Below, piece after piece: positions 17,472 to 25,944 of a DNA stretch of 64,000 nucleotides. Source of the stretch: Serratia sp. Ag1 (lineage in GTDB: Bacteria > Pseudomonadota > Gammaproteobacteria > Enterobacterales > Enterobacteriaceae); the NCBI RefSeq assembly GCF_000743355.1, contig NZ_JQEI01000008.1, positions 62,001 to 126,000 on the forward strand. Reading direction: 5' to 3'. The notes under the pieces were generated by a model. It ran no database searches, was not told the origin of the DNA, and was given only the letters and a program-made list of their open reading frames with translations. Each line of letters opens with the position of its first letter. Within the stretch, counting starts at the first letter, position 1. A program made the translations under genes and the position numbers.

Positions 17472-18239
17472 CACTCTTTTCACCAGCAGACCTAGCATAA
17501 TGGTCAGCGTAAAAGAAAACAGCGTACCGAGCAGAACATACTCGGTACGCATTTTGTCCCCCGTTTGCCGCAGATCGCCAAAACGAAAAATTGATTTTGC
17601 TGCCAGCAGAAAACCGATAGCCGGTATTTGGCCGATCAGGACAAACGTCAGAATTAACGTTCTTTCCAGATAACCAATCTGCTTACCTGCGCGTAGTAGA
17701 GAATCATTTTCTGCTTTGGCACTGAGCGGCATCTGTGGTGCCCAATGAGCCAGTAATTGCCCAATCAGAATGCCCATTGGCATGTAAATCAGCAGATAGG
17801 CTAATACCAGCAGGCTGAGTTGCCTGCCAGAAATCTGCTGCCATGTGGCATGCAGGAATGTGCCTGGATCGGGGCTGAGATACAGCCACAGAAAGACGAT
17901 AACAGCCACGTGTAAAGTCTGGTCGAGTAAAAGGCTGCTCACCTGGCTCATACGGGTAAAGTAAGTCACCTTCATCAAATCGATGAAATAATGGCTGGTA
18001 CTGATTAGCAGCAAAGCAACCCATATATCAGTCAACGATAATCCGTCATGCAGCACACTGAATAAGGCAATGACCAAGGCGGTCAGTGTGCCTTGTACTA
18101 GTGCATGCAACAACAGAAAGCGTGAACGGCTGCGATTTAGAATTTTATCCTTCACCCAACTGAGTGGTTGCAAGGGAAAGTCGGCAATAAAATGAACGAC
18201 CAGCATCCAGAATAAGAGGGGTATATAGGTTAAATCCAT
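17466..18239 (-). CDS. DUF3307 family integral membrane protein
   Basis: A 257-residue polytopic membrane protein with about six to seven hydrophobic segments. The N-terminus shows the DUF3307 signature (VVHFIADFPLQPLSWVKDK, later LLHALVQG and SHYFIDLMKV). It begins two bases after the satD stop (TAATAATG arrangement), so the two are translationally coupled. Its 3' end overlaps the convergent mgtB by six bases. DUF3307 function is not established; pairing with SatD proteins recurs, which suggests a regulator/effector or sensor/effector unit. Confidence 0.85.
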   Translation of the reverse strand: MDLTYIPLLFWMLVVHFIADFPLQPLSWVKDKILNRSRSRFLLLHALVQGTLTALVIALFSVLHDGLSLTDIWVALLLISTSHYFIDLMKVTYFTRMSQVSSLLLDQTLHVAVIVFLWLYLSPDPGTFLHATWQQISGRQLSLLVLAYLLIYMPMGILIGQLLAHWAPQMPLSAKAENDSLLRAGKQIGYLERTLILTFVLIGQIPAIGFLLAAKSIFRFGDLRQTGDKMRTEYVLLGTLFSFTLTIMLGLLVKRVL

Positions 18240-18241
18240 TA

Positions 18242-18838
18242 TTAAGTCATCCTGTTTATCGCCTTGATAAATAGCATTATTTCCTCAAAAGCAGCCCGTT
18301 TCAAAGTGGCGGATATTGTCGAGGTGGCTTTCTGTAACACGGTTGCGACGTCTTTGTTCGTGTCCGTAAACATTCTGGTCTGGACAATGTTGGCTTCGGT
18401 TTGTGACAGTTGACCAACGACATGATCTAACATCGGTAGCAGATCGCTGACAATGCTGTTGATTTTCTGTTTGTCGGTTTTCAGAGCTAGATAGCAATTT
18501 TTTGCCATGCCATCCAGCGCGTTGCCGGAATTGAGGAATGCGCTACCATAACCGGTACTTTTCGCCTGCTGGGTACCCAGGCCGATTCCAAGGCGCGCGT
18601 CCCAACGAGCGGCATCCGCCGCACGCAGTGCTATGCGTATATATATTGCCAGAAACAATCCTTGGTCAGGCTTTGAGACTATCTGGAAACTGTCACCACG
18701 AAAGATGTCATATTGCCGCAAGCACTTGGCTTGCTGCAGTTTGGCTAGCAGATTATCGAGGTAGGTGATGTAACTGGCCGTATCACCTTGCTGCGAATTG
18801 ACTAAATCGCCGGTAATTACGCTGATTTGTGCTTTCAT
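18242..18838 (-). CDS. SatD family protein: palm/cyclase-like N-terminus plus C-terminal HTH
   Basis: A 198-residue SatD-family protein. Residues 1-90 resemble a nucleotide-cyclase/GGDEF-type palm: a first acidic strand ISVITGDLVNS with D11, then IFRGDSFQIV with D49, and a DARLGIGLG strand at 80-88, the spacing seen for the two metal-binding aspartates of class III cyclases. Residues about 145-185 look like a helix-turn-helix (LSQTEANIVQ, then TNKDVATVLQKATSTISATL). Cytosolic. It is the first gene of a two-gene operon with the DUF3307 membrane protein, and a 25-bp inverted repeat stands 31 bases upstream. Enzymatic activity is a hypothesis. Confidence 0.8.
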   Translation of the reverse strand: MKAQISVITGDLVNSQQGDTASYITYLDNLLAKLQQAKCLRQYDIFRGDSFQIVSKPDQGLFLAIYIRIALRAADAARWDARLGIGLGTQQAKSTGYGSAFLNSGNALDGMAKNCYLALKTDKQKINSIVSDLLPMLDHVVGQLSQTEANIVQTRMFTDTNKDVATVLQKATSTISATLKRAAFEEIMLFIKAINRMT

Positions 18839-18869
18839 GTTCTCGGTCGGTCAGGGAGTGATTCTTGAT

Positions 18870-18928
18870 CTTAAGTTCGCATCCAGATACGAATTTGTCA
18901 AATATTCGTATCTGGATGCGAATTTAAG
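18870..18928. promoter_or_regulatory. 59-bp near-perfect inverted repeat: double operator of the satD-DUF3307 operon
   Basis: Arms of 25 bases (18870-18894 and 18904-18928) match at 24 positions around a 9-base centre. Each arm contains an 18-bp site that is itself an imperfect palindrome: TTCGCATCCAGATACGAA (18876-18893) and TTCGTATCTGGATGCGAA (18905-18922), with centres 29 bases apart. On the minus strand a consensus TTGACA (18896-18901) lies in the centre, consistent with a -35 element flanked by two operators. The obvious candidate ligand is the SatD HTH; a regulator of the rightward cybB gene is the alternative. Confidence 0.75.
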
Positions 18929-19037
18929 CATGTGTTGTTCTGAGCCTCAGAAGAGCTTTTTATCGGCTTTACATGTTGATTTAGCTGAACGGGGCTATAT
19001 TAGGCGTAGGTAGAATATTGACGTTGAGAGGGGCAGC

Positions 19038-19571
19038 ATGAGCCGGAAATTTGCACCGAGTCAGATTTTTTTCCACTGGGCGATCTTTATTCTGGTGGTC
19101 ATCACCTATGCCGTAATGGAGCTGAAAGGGATTACTCCCAAGGGCAGCAACCTCAGGGAGTGGATGGCAACGCTGCATTATACCTTTGGGATTATGATCC
19201 TGATCTTGATGTTAATACGTGTCGTCATCAAGTTTGCTCATAAAGATCCTGAGATAATACCCACGCCTCCACGCTGGCAGATTCGATTAGCTAAAGCGAC
19301 TCATGGCATTCTTTACCTGATGTTTATCTGCCTTCCATTGCTGGGGGGATTATCGCTTTATTATGGCAACGTAGCCTGGTCATTCTTCTCTTACCCGATG
19401 CCGGTTGCGGGTCTGCCGCATACCGATTTGCAGCATAACCTGAAAGAAATCCATGAGCTGGTTGCGGACGTTGGTTATTTTATTGTAGGTATTCATGCGG
19501 TTGGAGCACTGTTCCACCATTATATTATGTTGGATAACACCTTGATCAGAATGATGCCGGGTAAAAAATAA
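19038..19571 (+). CDS. cybB: Cytochrome b561, CybB type
   Basis: A 177-residue di-haem membrane cytochrome with four transmembrane helices. Haem-ligand histidines are expected in QIFFHWAIF, ATLHYTFG and the C-terminal IHAVGALFHHY. It ends with DNTLIRMMPGKK, like Escherichia coli CybB (176 residues), which oxidises superoxide at the inner membrane and feeds ubiquinone. GAGAGGGG precedes the ATG. Monocistronic. Confidence 0.9.
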   Translation: MSRKFAPSQIFFHWAIFILVVITYAVMELKGITPKGSNLREWMATLHYTFGIMILILMLIRVVIKFAHKDPEIIPTPPRWQIRLAKATHGILYLMFICLPLLGGLSLYYGNVAWSFFSYPMPVAGLPHTDLQHNLKEIHELVADVGYFIVGIHAVGALFHHYIMLDNTLIRMMPGKK

Positions 19572-19745
19572 CGTAATCCAAGGGGGATGGCGCGTCGTGT
19601 TGTCCTGCGGGGATAAACTTACATGTGATCGGCAAGACATTTTTCGCTGATTGTTACGCCCATGTTAAGCAAATGGACTATGGTTTTCTCTCGTTTTGCC
19701 AACTAGCAACGCGTTTTCCCACCTCGGGGCGCAGGGAGAGAGAAA

Positions 19746-20588
19746 ATGAATCAGCGGGAATTAGAAGGCAGCATTGTTACCGATTTCTCTAAACGTATGA
19801 GCTACGGTGACTATCTATGCCTGGATCAGATACTGCTCTGCCAGCAGCCTCTGTCTAATCCTCAGCATCATGACGAGATGCTATTCATCGTGCAGCATCA
19901 AACCTCTGAATTATGGATGAAACTGATGCTGCATGAATTACAGGCCGCGCGGCGGTTGGTTCAGCAGGATAAGCTCAGCCATTGTTTCAAAATTCTAGCC
20001 AGGGTAAAGCAGATCCAGCGGTTGCTCTTTGAGCAGTGGGCGGTGCTGGAGACGTTAACACCGTCGGAGTATGTTGAGTTCCGTGGGGTGCTGGGTAATT
20101 CTTCGGGGTTTCAATCCCATCAGTATCGCTCCATTGAGTTTTTGCTGGGTAACAAAAATGCGGCGATGTTGGCGGTATTTAACGCTGATGCAGAAAAACA
20201 TACTGCGCTAAAAACGCTTTTGGAAGCTCCTAGCCTGTACGATGAATTCCTGCGTTACCTTTCCCGCCATGGCTTTTCTATTCCGCAAGCCTGTGTTGAA
20301 CGCGATTGGACCCAGCCTTATCAGCGCAATCCAGAACTGTTACCGGTGTTCAAACAGATCTACGACAATCCCCAAACTTATTGGGAAGCCTATGAGATGG
20401 CGGAAAAACTGGTGGACATCGAAGAGAGCTTTCATTTATGGCGTTTTCGTCATATGAAAACGGTAGAGCGTATTATTGGTTTTAAATCAGGCACTGGGGG
20501 TTCCAGTGGGGTCAGTTTTCTAAAAAAAGCGTTAGAACTGACATTTTTCCCTGAGTTGTTAGATGTACGCACCGAAATAGGTGCATGA
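19746..20588 (+). CDS. kynA: Tryptophan 2,3-dioxygenase
   Basis: A 280-residue haem dioxygenase that opens the indole ring of L-tryptophan to N-formylkynurenine. Family blocks seen: [54 protein letters not shown], the haem-side [16 protein letters not shown], and C-terminal [23 protein letters not shown] stands before the ATG. No kynurenine formamidase or kynureninase gene is nearby, so in this location it is a single gene. Confidence 0.95.
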   Translation: MNQRELEGSIVTDFSKRMSYGDYLCLDQILLCQQPLSNPQHHDEMLFIVQHQTSELWMKLMLHELQAARRLVQQDKLSHCFKILARVKQIQRLLFEQWAVLETLTPSEYVEFRGVLGNSSGFQSHQYRSIEFLLGNKNAAMLAVFNADAEKHTALKTLLEAPSLYDEFLRYLSRHGFSIPQACVERDWTQPYQRNPELLPVFKQIYDNPQTYWEAYEMAEKLVDIEESFHLWRFRHMKTVERIIGFKSGTGGSSGVSFLKKALELTFFPELLDVRTEIGA

Positions 20589-20617
20589 ACGCCACGGAGT
20601 CTATTGGCTGTGCGAGG

Positions 20618-20635
20618 AGGGCGCAAAAGCGCCCT
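20618..20635. terminator. Short hairpin after kynA
   Basis: AGGGCGC, loop AAAA, GCGCCCT lies 29 bases after the kynA stop. The 7-bp GC-rich stem is stable, but no T-run follows, so intrinsic termination is uncertain. The remaining bases up to 20781 hold nothing recognised. Confidence 0.45.
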
Positions 20636-20781
20636 GAGCATCCTGCTAGCCTTCGGCCCCACATGGTGAGGCTTTGATCCTGAATTTGCTTATTTTTCAT
20701 CAAAAAATAAGGTGTCACTTAAGTCTGGTGTATAAACCATAAAGCTGAAGTGTTAAAAGTAATGCAACAATTGCCAATCCA

Positions 20782-21201
20782 TTACAGCGGAATAATCAAC
20801 ACATCGATACTGCTGGTATTAATAAAACGCGCGGCGGAACAGGCTACCTTGTTCATTATACTGTCACTGTGGTTGCCACAAATGACCAGATCGAAGGGAT
20901 GCTGCTGATTGGCATAGGTCAGGCAGTCACCCAATTCGCCATGAATAATCTGTGTGTTGCTGATGGGGTAGTCTGCGTGTTGCCGTAACTCTTCCATAAA
21001 GAGCAACGTTTCCTCTTCCATCAATGCGCGCAGATCGCCCAACATGGGGCCAGCAAAGTTATTGTAGATTTCGGGATTGGCGATCACGCTGACCAATGTG
21101 ATTTGGCCGTTGTAGGGGCGCACGATAGAAACGGCTTTATCTACCAACTTGTGACTGTCAGTAGCCATAGCTACCGCAACTAACACGTTGTTGTATCCCA
21201 T
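20782..21201 (-). CDS. uspC: Universal stress protein UspC
   Basis: A 139-residue UspA-type protein: MGYNNVLVAVAMATDSHKLV, GPMLGDLRALMEEE, HPFDLVICGNHSDS, and a closing SSIDVLIIP. In Escherichia coli uspC neighbours flhDC, and UspC affects motility and osmotic K+ signalling through KdpD. Here it is also upstream of flhDC, on the minus strand. AGGAGG precedes the ATG at 21199-21201; an in-frame extension to 21255 is not needed. Confidence 0.88.
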   Translation of the reverse strand: MGYNNVLVAVAMATDSHKLVDKAVSIVRPYNGQITLVSVIANPEIYNNFAGPMLGDLRALMEEETLLFMEELRQHADYPISNTQIIHGELGDCLTYANQQHPFDLVICGNHSDSIMNKVACSAARFINTSSIDVLIIPL

Positions 21202-21352
21202 GTTCCCTCCTGTAGCTTGATTATTGGCTAAAAGAGTAGAGCTTTGGTTGTTCAATAAATGTGTTTCGTATCACGCGCGGCAGTAAATCTTGAGCCTGGC
21301 AGGGCAATCCGCCATAAAAGATAAAAAAAGAAACGCGCGTAATAGAGCGTGA

Positions 21353-21568
21353 TTAAAGAACCTGAGCCCACAGTGACTTTGGTACTTTTCCTAGATCGAA
21401 CAGCTTCCCCGATACCAATTCAGCACGACGATGATCGGCTGCGCGGTACATGCTACTCATTTCACTGTCGCTGGTGATGGAGTAATTCAGTTTGTCGTAG
21501 ACTTTTTCCAGGCTGTCTAGACTGGAACATTTACGAAATGTCATCAGATAATCGATGGTATGAGTCAT
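21353..21568 (-). CDS. cnu: Hha/YmoA-family H-NS partner, Cnu (YdgT) type
   Basis: A 71-residue protein, same length as Escherichia coli Cnu/YdgT and matching it along its length ([49 protein letters not shown]). These proteins bind the H-NS dimerisation domain and adjust silencing of horizontally acquired and virulence genes; the YmoA form affects motility. The ribosome site is weak. A separate transcription unit between uspC and the flhDC control region. Confidence 0.9.
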   Translation of the reverse strand: MTHTIDYLMTFRKCSSLDSLEKVYDKLNYSITSDSEMSSMYRAADHRRAELVSGKLFDLGKVPKSLWAQVL

Positions 21569-22747
21569 GATTGAAATGTAGCCTGCAAATTGATTTTAAG
21601 TTGATTAAATAAAAGCATCACCTGTTTACGTGAGAACCGTGAGCAGAGATGCGCCGCTAGACATAGGCAAAGAAAAAACGAACAGCCCACGGCACAAAGA
21701 AATAAAGCTAATGCAGCCGCGAGCGCACAGGGAATCATAATATGCTAAGGTCTGATCGGCAATATTCCTGAGAGTATAAAGCATTAATTAGGGTTTATCT
21801 TAGGTGTGAACGTCAATGCTGAAAGGATTATTTCTTTTGGCTGGTTCCAGATTAATCAATGGATGAGGAGCCTGCTCTCATGCGGCTTGGCTTCTGGGCT
21901 TTGTTTACAGCCGTTGTTGAAACCGCTTTGCGGTAACATCGTTCAGAAAGCTGTATCTGGTCTGATGACTTCTTCTGCAAGGGCTTATAGGAAAGCACAT
22001 CTTTTTTTCTCTAGAAAATAATCTTGGAAAAGAGACGCGGCCTTTGTGTTGGGGGGCGTATACGAATGGCAATAATTATTCCTGACTGTCAGGGTAATGA
22101 TTTATTTAACTTCATTGACATATTTTTATAAAGAAAATAGAGGTAAGGTGCAATAAATTAAAAATATCATGACAATTGAATTGTTGAGGTTGTGCAGTTT
22201 TAATGGGGTATTTTTTATTAAAGGTGAAATAAAGATGAGATGTATTGAAAGTGTGGGTTTGGAATATAAGAATGATAATCAGCCATCAAATTCTCTGGCC
22301 TTTTATCCTGTGACTATTCTTGTGTTTTAATGGTACTTTTCCTTTTTATGGAAATTTTTTGTTACCATTTTTTTCTTGTTGAAATCAGGTTTGCGCTAGA
22401 TTTGCAAGGTTCAGCCTCTAAAAAGGGCTAAAGAGGTATCTTATCTTCTGGTTTTTAATTGGTCTGGAATTAATAAACCTTATAGTTTATCAGGTTTACA
22501 TTTTAAGACTGTAACCAGTTACACGCTATAGTTCATTGTTATATTTTGATTTTTTATGAAAATCAGAATGTTTATAGGGTTATTTGGCTTTGGTAAAGTT
22601 TTTCTATGAACTTATTTCAAAAATGATGCTTTTTAGCAAACAAATGCGAATTTTGAGACATTTTCTAACATAATCCTGGTTTTTGAACTAAATTTGATTA
22701 AAAAGCATCCATAAACGTTAGCGTTTGACTCGAGAATTTTTTATTTT
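21569..22747. other. Long AT-rich region upstream of flhDC
   Basis: About 1.2 kb without a convincing gene. An AT-rich ORF of 71 codons (21806-22021) lacks a ribosome site and any family similarity. A 31-codon ORF at 22235-22330 has AAGGTG eight bases upstream but no recognisable product. Long flhDC upstream regions that collect many regulator inputs and H-NS binding are common in enterics, and the high AT content agrees with that. Confidence 0.4.
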
Positions 22748-22846
22748 TGTGATGTATATTGCATTTTTTTTTAAATAACCCGTGGCTTACGTTGTGTATG
22801 CTAAAGGTTCAGAGGTAGAGTGATATTGTTGATCAGAATAATCTTA
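22748..22846 (+). promoter_or_regulatory. flhDC promoter: CRP-like site and RcsAB-box-like site
   Basis: TGTGATGTATATTGCA at 22748-22763 matches the CRP site in its left half (TGTGA) and partly in the right. TCAGAATAATCTTA at 22833-22846 matches the RcsAB box reported in the Escherichia coli flhDC leader at 11 of 14 positions. Around GATATT (22822-22827) as a -10, the start would be near 22830; this places the CRP centre about 72 to 75 bases upstream and the Rcs box at the start of the transcript, as in Escherichia coli. It leaves a leader of about 255 bases. Confidence 0.55.
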
Positions 22847-23026
22847 TCAAATTGTAAAATGATTTCAGGGCGAAAATGCTTTGAAAACTGAACTGCTCTA
22901 TATCTGTGCATTTTGTTTTAAACGATATCCATACTGAGCAGTAATCTTAATTGAGTCATGCCGTAATGTTATCGCGGCAAGCATGAAGAGTTCCGTTTGC
23001 CAGATGCGGGAATAAACCCAAACCAT

Positions 23027-23046
23027 GGGCGATAAGTTTATCGCCC
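23027..23046 (+). promoter_or_regulatory. Perfect palindrome in the flhD 5' leader
   Basis: GGGCGATAA, GT, TTATCGCCC forms a perfect 9-bp inverted repeat with a two-base centre, 40 bases before the flhD start. With so short a loop it is more likely an operator-like DNA site than an RNA hairpin, although an RNA stem with a slightly opened loop is possible. Confidence 0.5.
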
Positions 23047-23085
23047 TACGTGTGTTTTTAAACATAGTTTGTCGGGATGGAAAAT

Positions 23086-23436
23086 ATGGGTACATCTGAA
23101 TTGCTTAAACATGTTTATGATATCAACCTGTCATATTTACTTTTAGCGCAGCGCCTAATAAATGATGAGAAGGCGTCTGCAATGTTCCGCCTAGGGATTG
23201 ATGAAACAATGGCCGATGCGCTGTCGCAACTCACGTTGCCGCAAATGGTTAAATTGGCAGAAACTAATCAATTGGTCTGCCATTTTCGTTTCAAGGATCA
23301 CAATACGATAGAGCGCCTGACCAAAGAGTCCCGGGTGGATGATTTACAACAAATCCATACAGGGATTTTGCTATCAAGCCATCTACTGCAAGGGTTATCG
23401 GCTAAAAACGGTAACTCGACGAAGAAAAGAGCCTGA
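23086..23436 (+). CDS. flhD: Flagellar master regulator subunit FlhD
   Basis: A 116-residue Flh[70 protein letters not shown] and ending KKRA. The start at 23086 agrees with the family N-terminus; an upstream in-frame codon at 23077 adds only three residues. FlhD4C2 activates class II flagellar promoters. flhC begins two bases after its stop. Confidence 0.96.
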   Translation: MGTSELLKHVYDINLSYLLLAQRLINDEKASAMFRLGIDETMADALSQLTLPQMVKLAETNQLVCHFRFKDHNTIERLTKESRVDDLQQIHTGILLSSHLLQGLSAKNGNSTKKRA

Positions 23437-23438
23437 CT

Positions 23439-24020
23439 ATGAGCGATAAAAGTATTGTTCAAGAAGCTAGAGACATTCAACTCGCTATGGAGTTGATCAC
23501 GTTGGGGGCGCGTCTGCAGATGCTGGAAAGCGAAACACAGCTCAGCCGTGGGCGTTTGATCAAACTTTACAAGGAGCTACGTGGCAGCCCACCGCCTAAA
23601 GGTATGCTGCCGTTCTCGACTGACTGGTTTATGATCTGGGAACAAAATATCCACTCATCAATGTTTTACAACGCCTATCAGTTCCTGTTGAAAAGTGGGC
23701 AATGTCGGGGGGTAGACGTGGTGATCAAGGCCTATCGCCTGTATCTGGAGCAGTGCCCGCAGCAACCGGGCGAAGCACCGCTGCTGGCTTTGACCCGTGC
23801 CTGGACGCTGGTGCGCTTTGTTGACAGCGGCATGCTGCAACTTTCGGCCTGTAATTGTTGTAACGGCACCTTCATTACCCATGCCTATCAACCCGTTAAC
23901 AACTTTGTCTGCAGTTTGTGCCAACCTCCTTCCCGTGCAGTAAAAAAGCGTAAACCTTTTTCGCAACCAGCCGATATTACTCCTCAACTGCTGGACGAGC
24001 AGATTAAACGCGCGGTCTGA
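23439..24020 (+). CDS. flhC: Flagellar master regulator subunit FlhC
   Basis: A 193-residue FlhC with the zinc-binding cysteines in [11 protein letters not shown] and FVCSLCQPP. Typical blocks include [20 protein letters not shown] and [20 protein letters not shown]. It binds DNA together with FlhD. Tightly coupled to flhD. Confidence 0.96.
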   Translation: MSDKSIVQEARDIQLAMELITLGARLQMLESETQLSRGRLIKLYKELRGSPPPKGMLPFSTDWFMIWEQNIHSSMFYNAYQFLLKSGQCRGVDVVIKAYRLYLEQCPQQPGEAPLLALTRAWTLVRFVDSGMLQLSACNCCNGTFITHAYQPVNNFVCSLCQPPSRAVKKRKPFSQPADITPQLLDEQIKRAV

Positions 24021-24169
24021 GCCTGCAGCAACGCAGACTTACGGAAAGTAAAAACCAATACTGAAGTACTGGAACCCGGTACACGATGGCCATGGAATGG
24101 CCCGTGCTGCGTCTGTGTTTTTCCTTCGCGCTGACCCCACTTTCTGTCCTGTGAACGTAAGGAATCCGT

Positions 24170-25060
24170 GTGTTAGTTATCCTGGGTTATCTCGTGGTCT
24201 TGGGGGCTGTGTTTGGTGGCTATTTAACGGTTGGCGGCCATCTGGGTGCCCTTTATCAGCCAGCAGAATTCCTGATTATCGGCGGGGCCGGCCTGGGGGC
24301 GTTTATCGTCGGTAACAACGGTAAAGCGATCAAATCCACGCTGCGTGCCATGCCTAAACTGATGCGCCGCTCAAAATACAACAAAAATCTTTATATGGAC
24401 CTGATGGCGTTGCTGTATCGCCTGCTGGCCAAATCCCGTCAACAGGGCATGTTATCCCTCGAGTTTGATATCGATAATCCGCAGGAAAGTGAAATCTTCT
24501 CTAATTATCCGCGCATCCTTGCCGATAAACATCTGGTGGAATTTATTACCGACTATTTACGGCTGATGGTGAGCGGCAACATGAATGCATTCGAAATTGA
24601 AGCGTTGATGGATGAAGAGATTGAAACCTTTGAGCAGGAAAGCGAAGTGCCTGCGGGCAGCCTGGCGATGGTGGGGGACTCGTTACCGGCTTTTGGCATT
24701 GTTGCTGCCGTCATGGGGGTGGTTCATGCTTTGGCCTCTGCCGATCGTCCCGCCGCTGAGTTGGGCGCACTGATCGCCAACGCCATGGTAGGAACCTTTC
24801 TCGGCATTTTGCTGGCCTATGGATTTATCTCGCCGCTGGCGACGCTGTTGCGCCAGAAAAGCGCGGAAACCACCAAAATGATGCAGTGCATCAAGGTGAC
24901 CTTATTGTCGAGCCTGAACGGTTATGCCCCGCAGATTGCGGTCGAATTTGGTCGTAAAACGCTCTACACCACCGAGCGCCCCTCTTTTGTGGAACTGGAG
25001 GAACACGTGCGCCGGGTGAAAGCGCCTGCGCCACAAGAGACGGAAGATCAGGACGCATGA
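24170..25060 (+). CDS. motA: Flagellar stator protein MotA
   Basis: A 296-residue MotA with four membrane helices, a large cytoplasmic loop, and the proline-containing helix [20 protein letters not shown]. The loop ends in [18 protein letters not shown] start at 24170 follows AAGGA six bases earlier and matches the Escherichia coli N-terminus ([12 protein letters not shown]). Overlaps motB by four bases. No convincing sigma-28 promoter was seen in the 149-base gap after flhC. Confidence 0.95.
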   Translation: MLVILGYLVVLGAVFGGYLTVGGHLGALYQPAEFLIIGGAGLGAFIVGNNGKAIKSTLRAMPKLMRRSKYNKNLYMDLMALLYRLLAKSRQQGMLSLEFDIDNPQESEIFSNYPRILADKHLVEFITDYLRLMVSGNMNAFEIEALMDEEIETFEQESEVPAGSLAMVGDSLPAFGIVAAVMGVVHALASADRPAAELGALIANAMVGTFLGILLAYGFISPLATLLRQKSAETTKMMQCIKVTLLSSLNGYAPQIAVEFGRKTLYTTERPSFVELEEHVRRVKAPAPQETEDQDA

Positions 25061-25941
25061 AACAGAATCACCCGATTATTCTGGTCAAAAAGCGCAAAGC
25101 CCAACATGCCGCTCATCATGGTGGTTCTTGGAAAATCGCCTACGCCGATTTTATGACGGCAATGATGGCCTTTTTTCTGGTGATGTGGCTGTTGGCGATT
25201 GCCAGCCCGCAGGAGTTGACGCAGATCGCCGAATATTTCCGCACGCCGCTGAAAGTGGCCTTGAGCGGCGGTAACAAAAGCAGCGCAGAGAGCAGCCTGA
25301 TCCCCGGTGGGGGTGACGATCCCACTCAGCAGCAAGGGTTGGTGCAAAAAGCGGTGGATTCTCCTGAAATCAAGGCTGAGAAGCAGCGTTTGAACAAGCT
25401 GCGCGAAAAGCTGGATGAACTGATCGAGTCTGAACCGCGCCTGAAAGCTCTGCGCCCACATTTGCTGATCGACATGATGAATGAAGGGTTGCGTATTCAG
25501 ATTATCGACAGCCAGAACCGGCCCATGTTCAAGACCGGTAGTGCACAGGTGGAAAGCCACATGCGCGATATTCTGCGCGCCATGGCCCCGATTCTGAACG
25601 ATCTGCCCAACAGCATCAGCCTTTCGGGCCATACCGATGATCTGCCCTATGCGACCGGCGAGCGTTATTACAGCAACTGGGAGCTTTCTGCCGATCGTGC
25701 CAATGCCTCACGGCGTGAGTTGCTCGCTGGTGGTTTGGCCGAAGGTAAAGTGCTGCGCGTTGTCGGTATGGCATCGACCATGAGCCTGAAAGTGCAGGGT
25801 GCTGAGGATGCGATCAACCGGCGCATCACGATCCTGGTCCTGAACAAGGAGACTCAACAGGACATAGAGCATGAAAATGCGGAAGGTAAAGCGATGGAGA
25901 TCAGCCACCCCACCGAATTTATTGACCCACAGCCGAGGTGA
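25057..25941 (+). CDS. motB: Flagellar stator protein MotB
   Basis: A 294-residue MotB: a positively charged N-terminus, one membrane helix containing the proton-carrying D31 ([15 protein letters not shown]), and a C-terminal OmpA-like peptidoglycan-binding domain ([39 protein letters not shown]). It forms the MotA5B2 stator. ATGA overlap with motA. Confidence 0.95.
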   Translation: MKQNHPIILVKKRKAQHAAHHGGSWKIAYADFMTAMMAFFLVMWLLAIASPQELTQIAEYFRTPLKVALSGGNKSSAESSLIPGGGDDPTQQQGLVQKAVDSPEIKAEKQRLNKLREKLDELIESEPRLKALRPHLLIDMMNEGLRIQIIDSQNRPMFKTGSAQVESHMRDILRAMAPILNDLPNSISLSGHTDDLPYATGERYYSNWELSADRANASRRELLAGGLAEGKVLRVVGMASTMSLKVQGAEDAINRRITILVLNKETQQDIEHENAEGKAMEISHPTEFIDPQPR

Positions 25942-25944
25942 ACC

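Noticed and set aside
21806-22021. 71-codon ORF in the flhDC upstream region
   Set aside because: No ribosome site, AT-rich, mixed composition and no family motif.
24021-24169. Sigma-28 promoter before motA
   Set aside because: TAAA occurs but no properly spaced GCCGATAA-like element follows.
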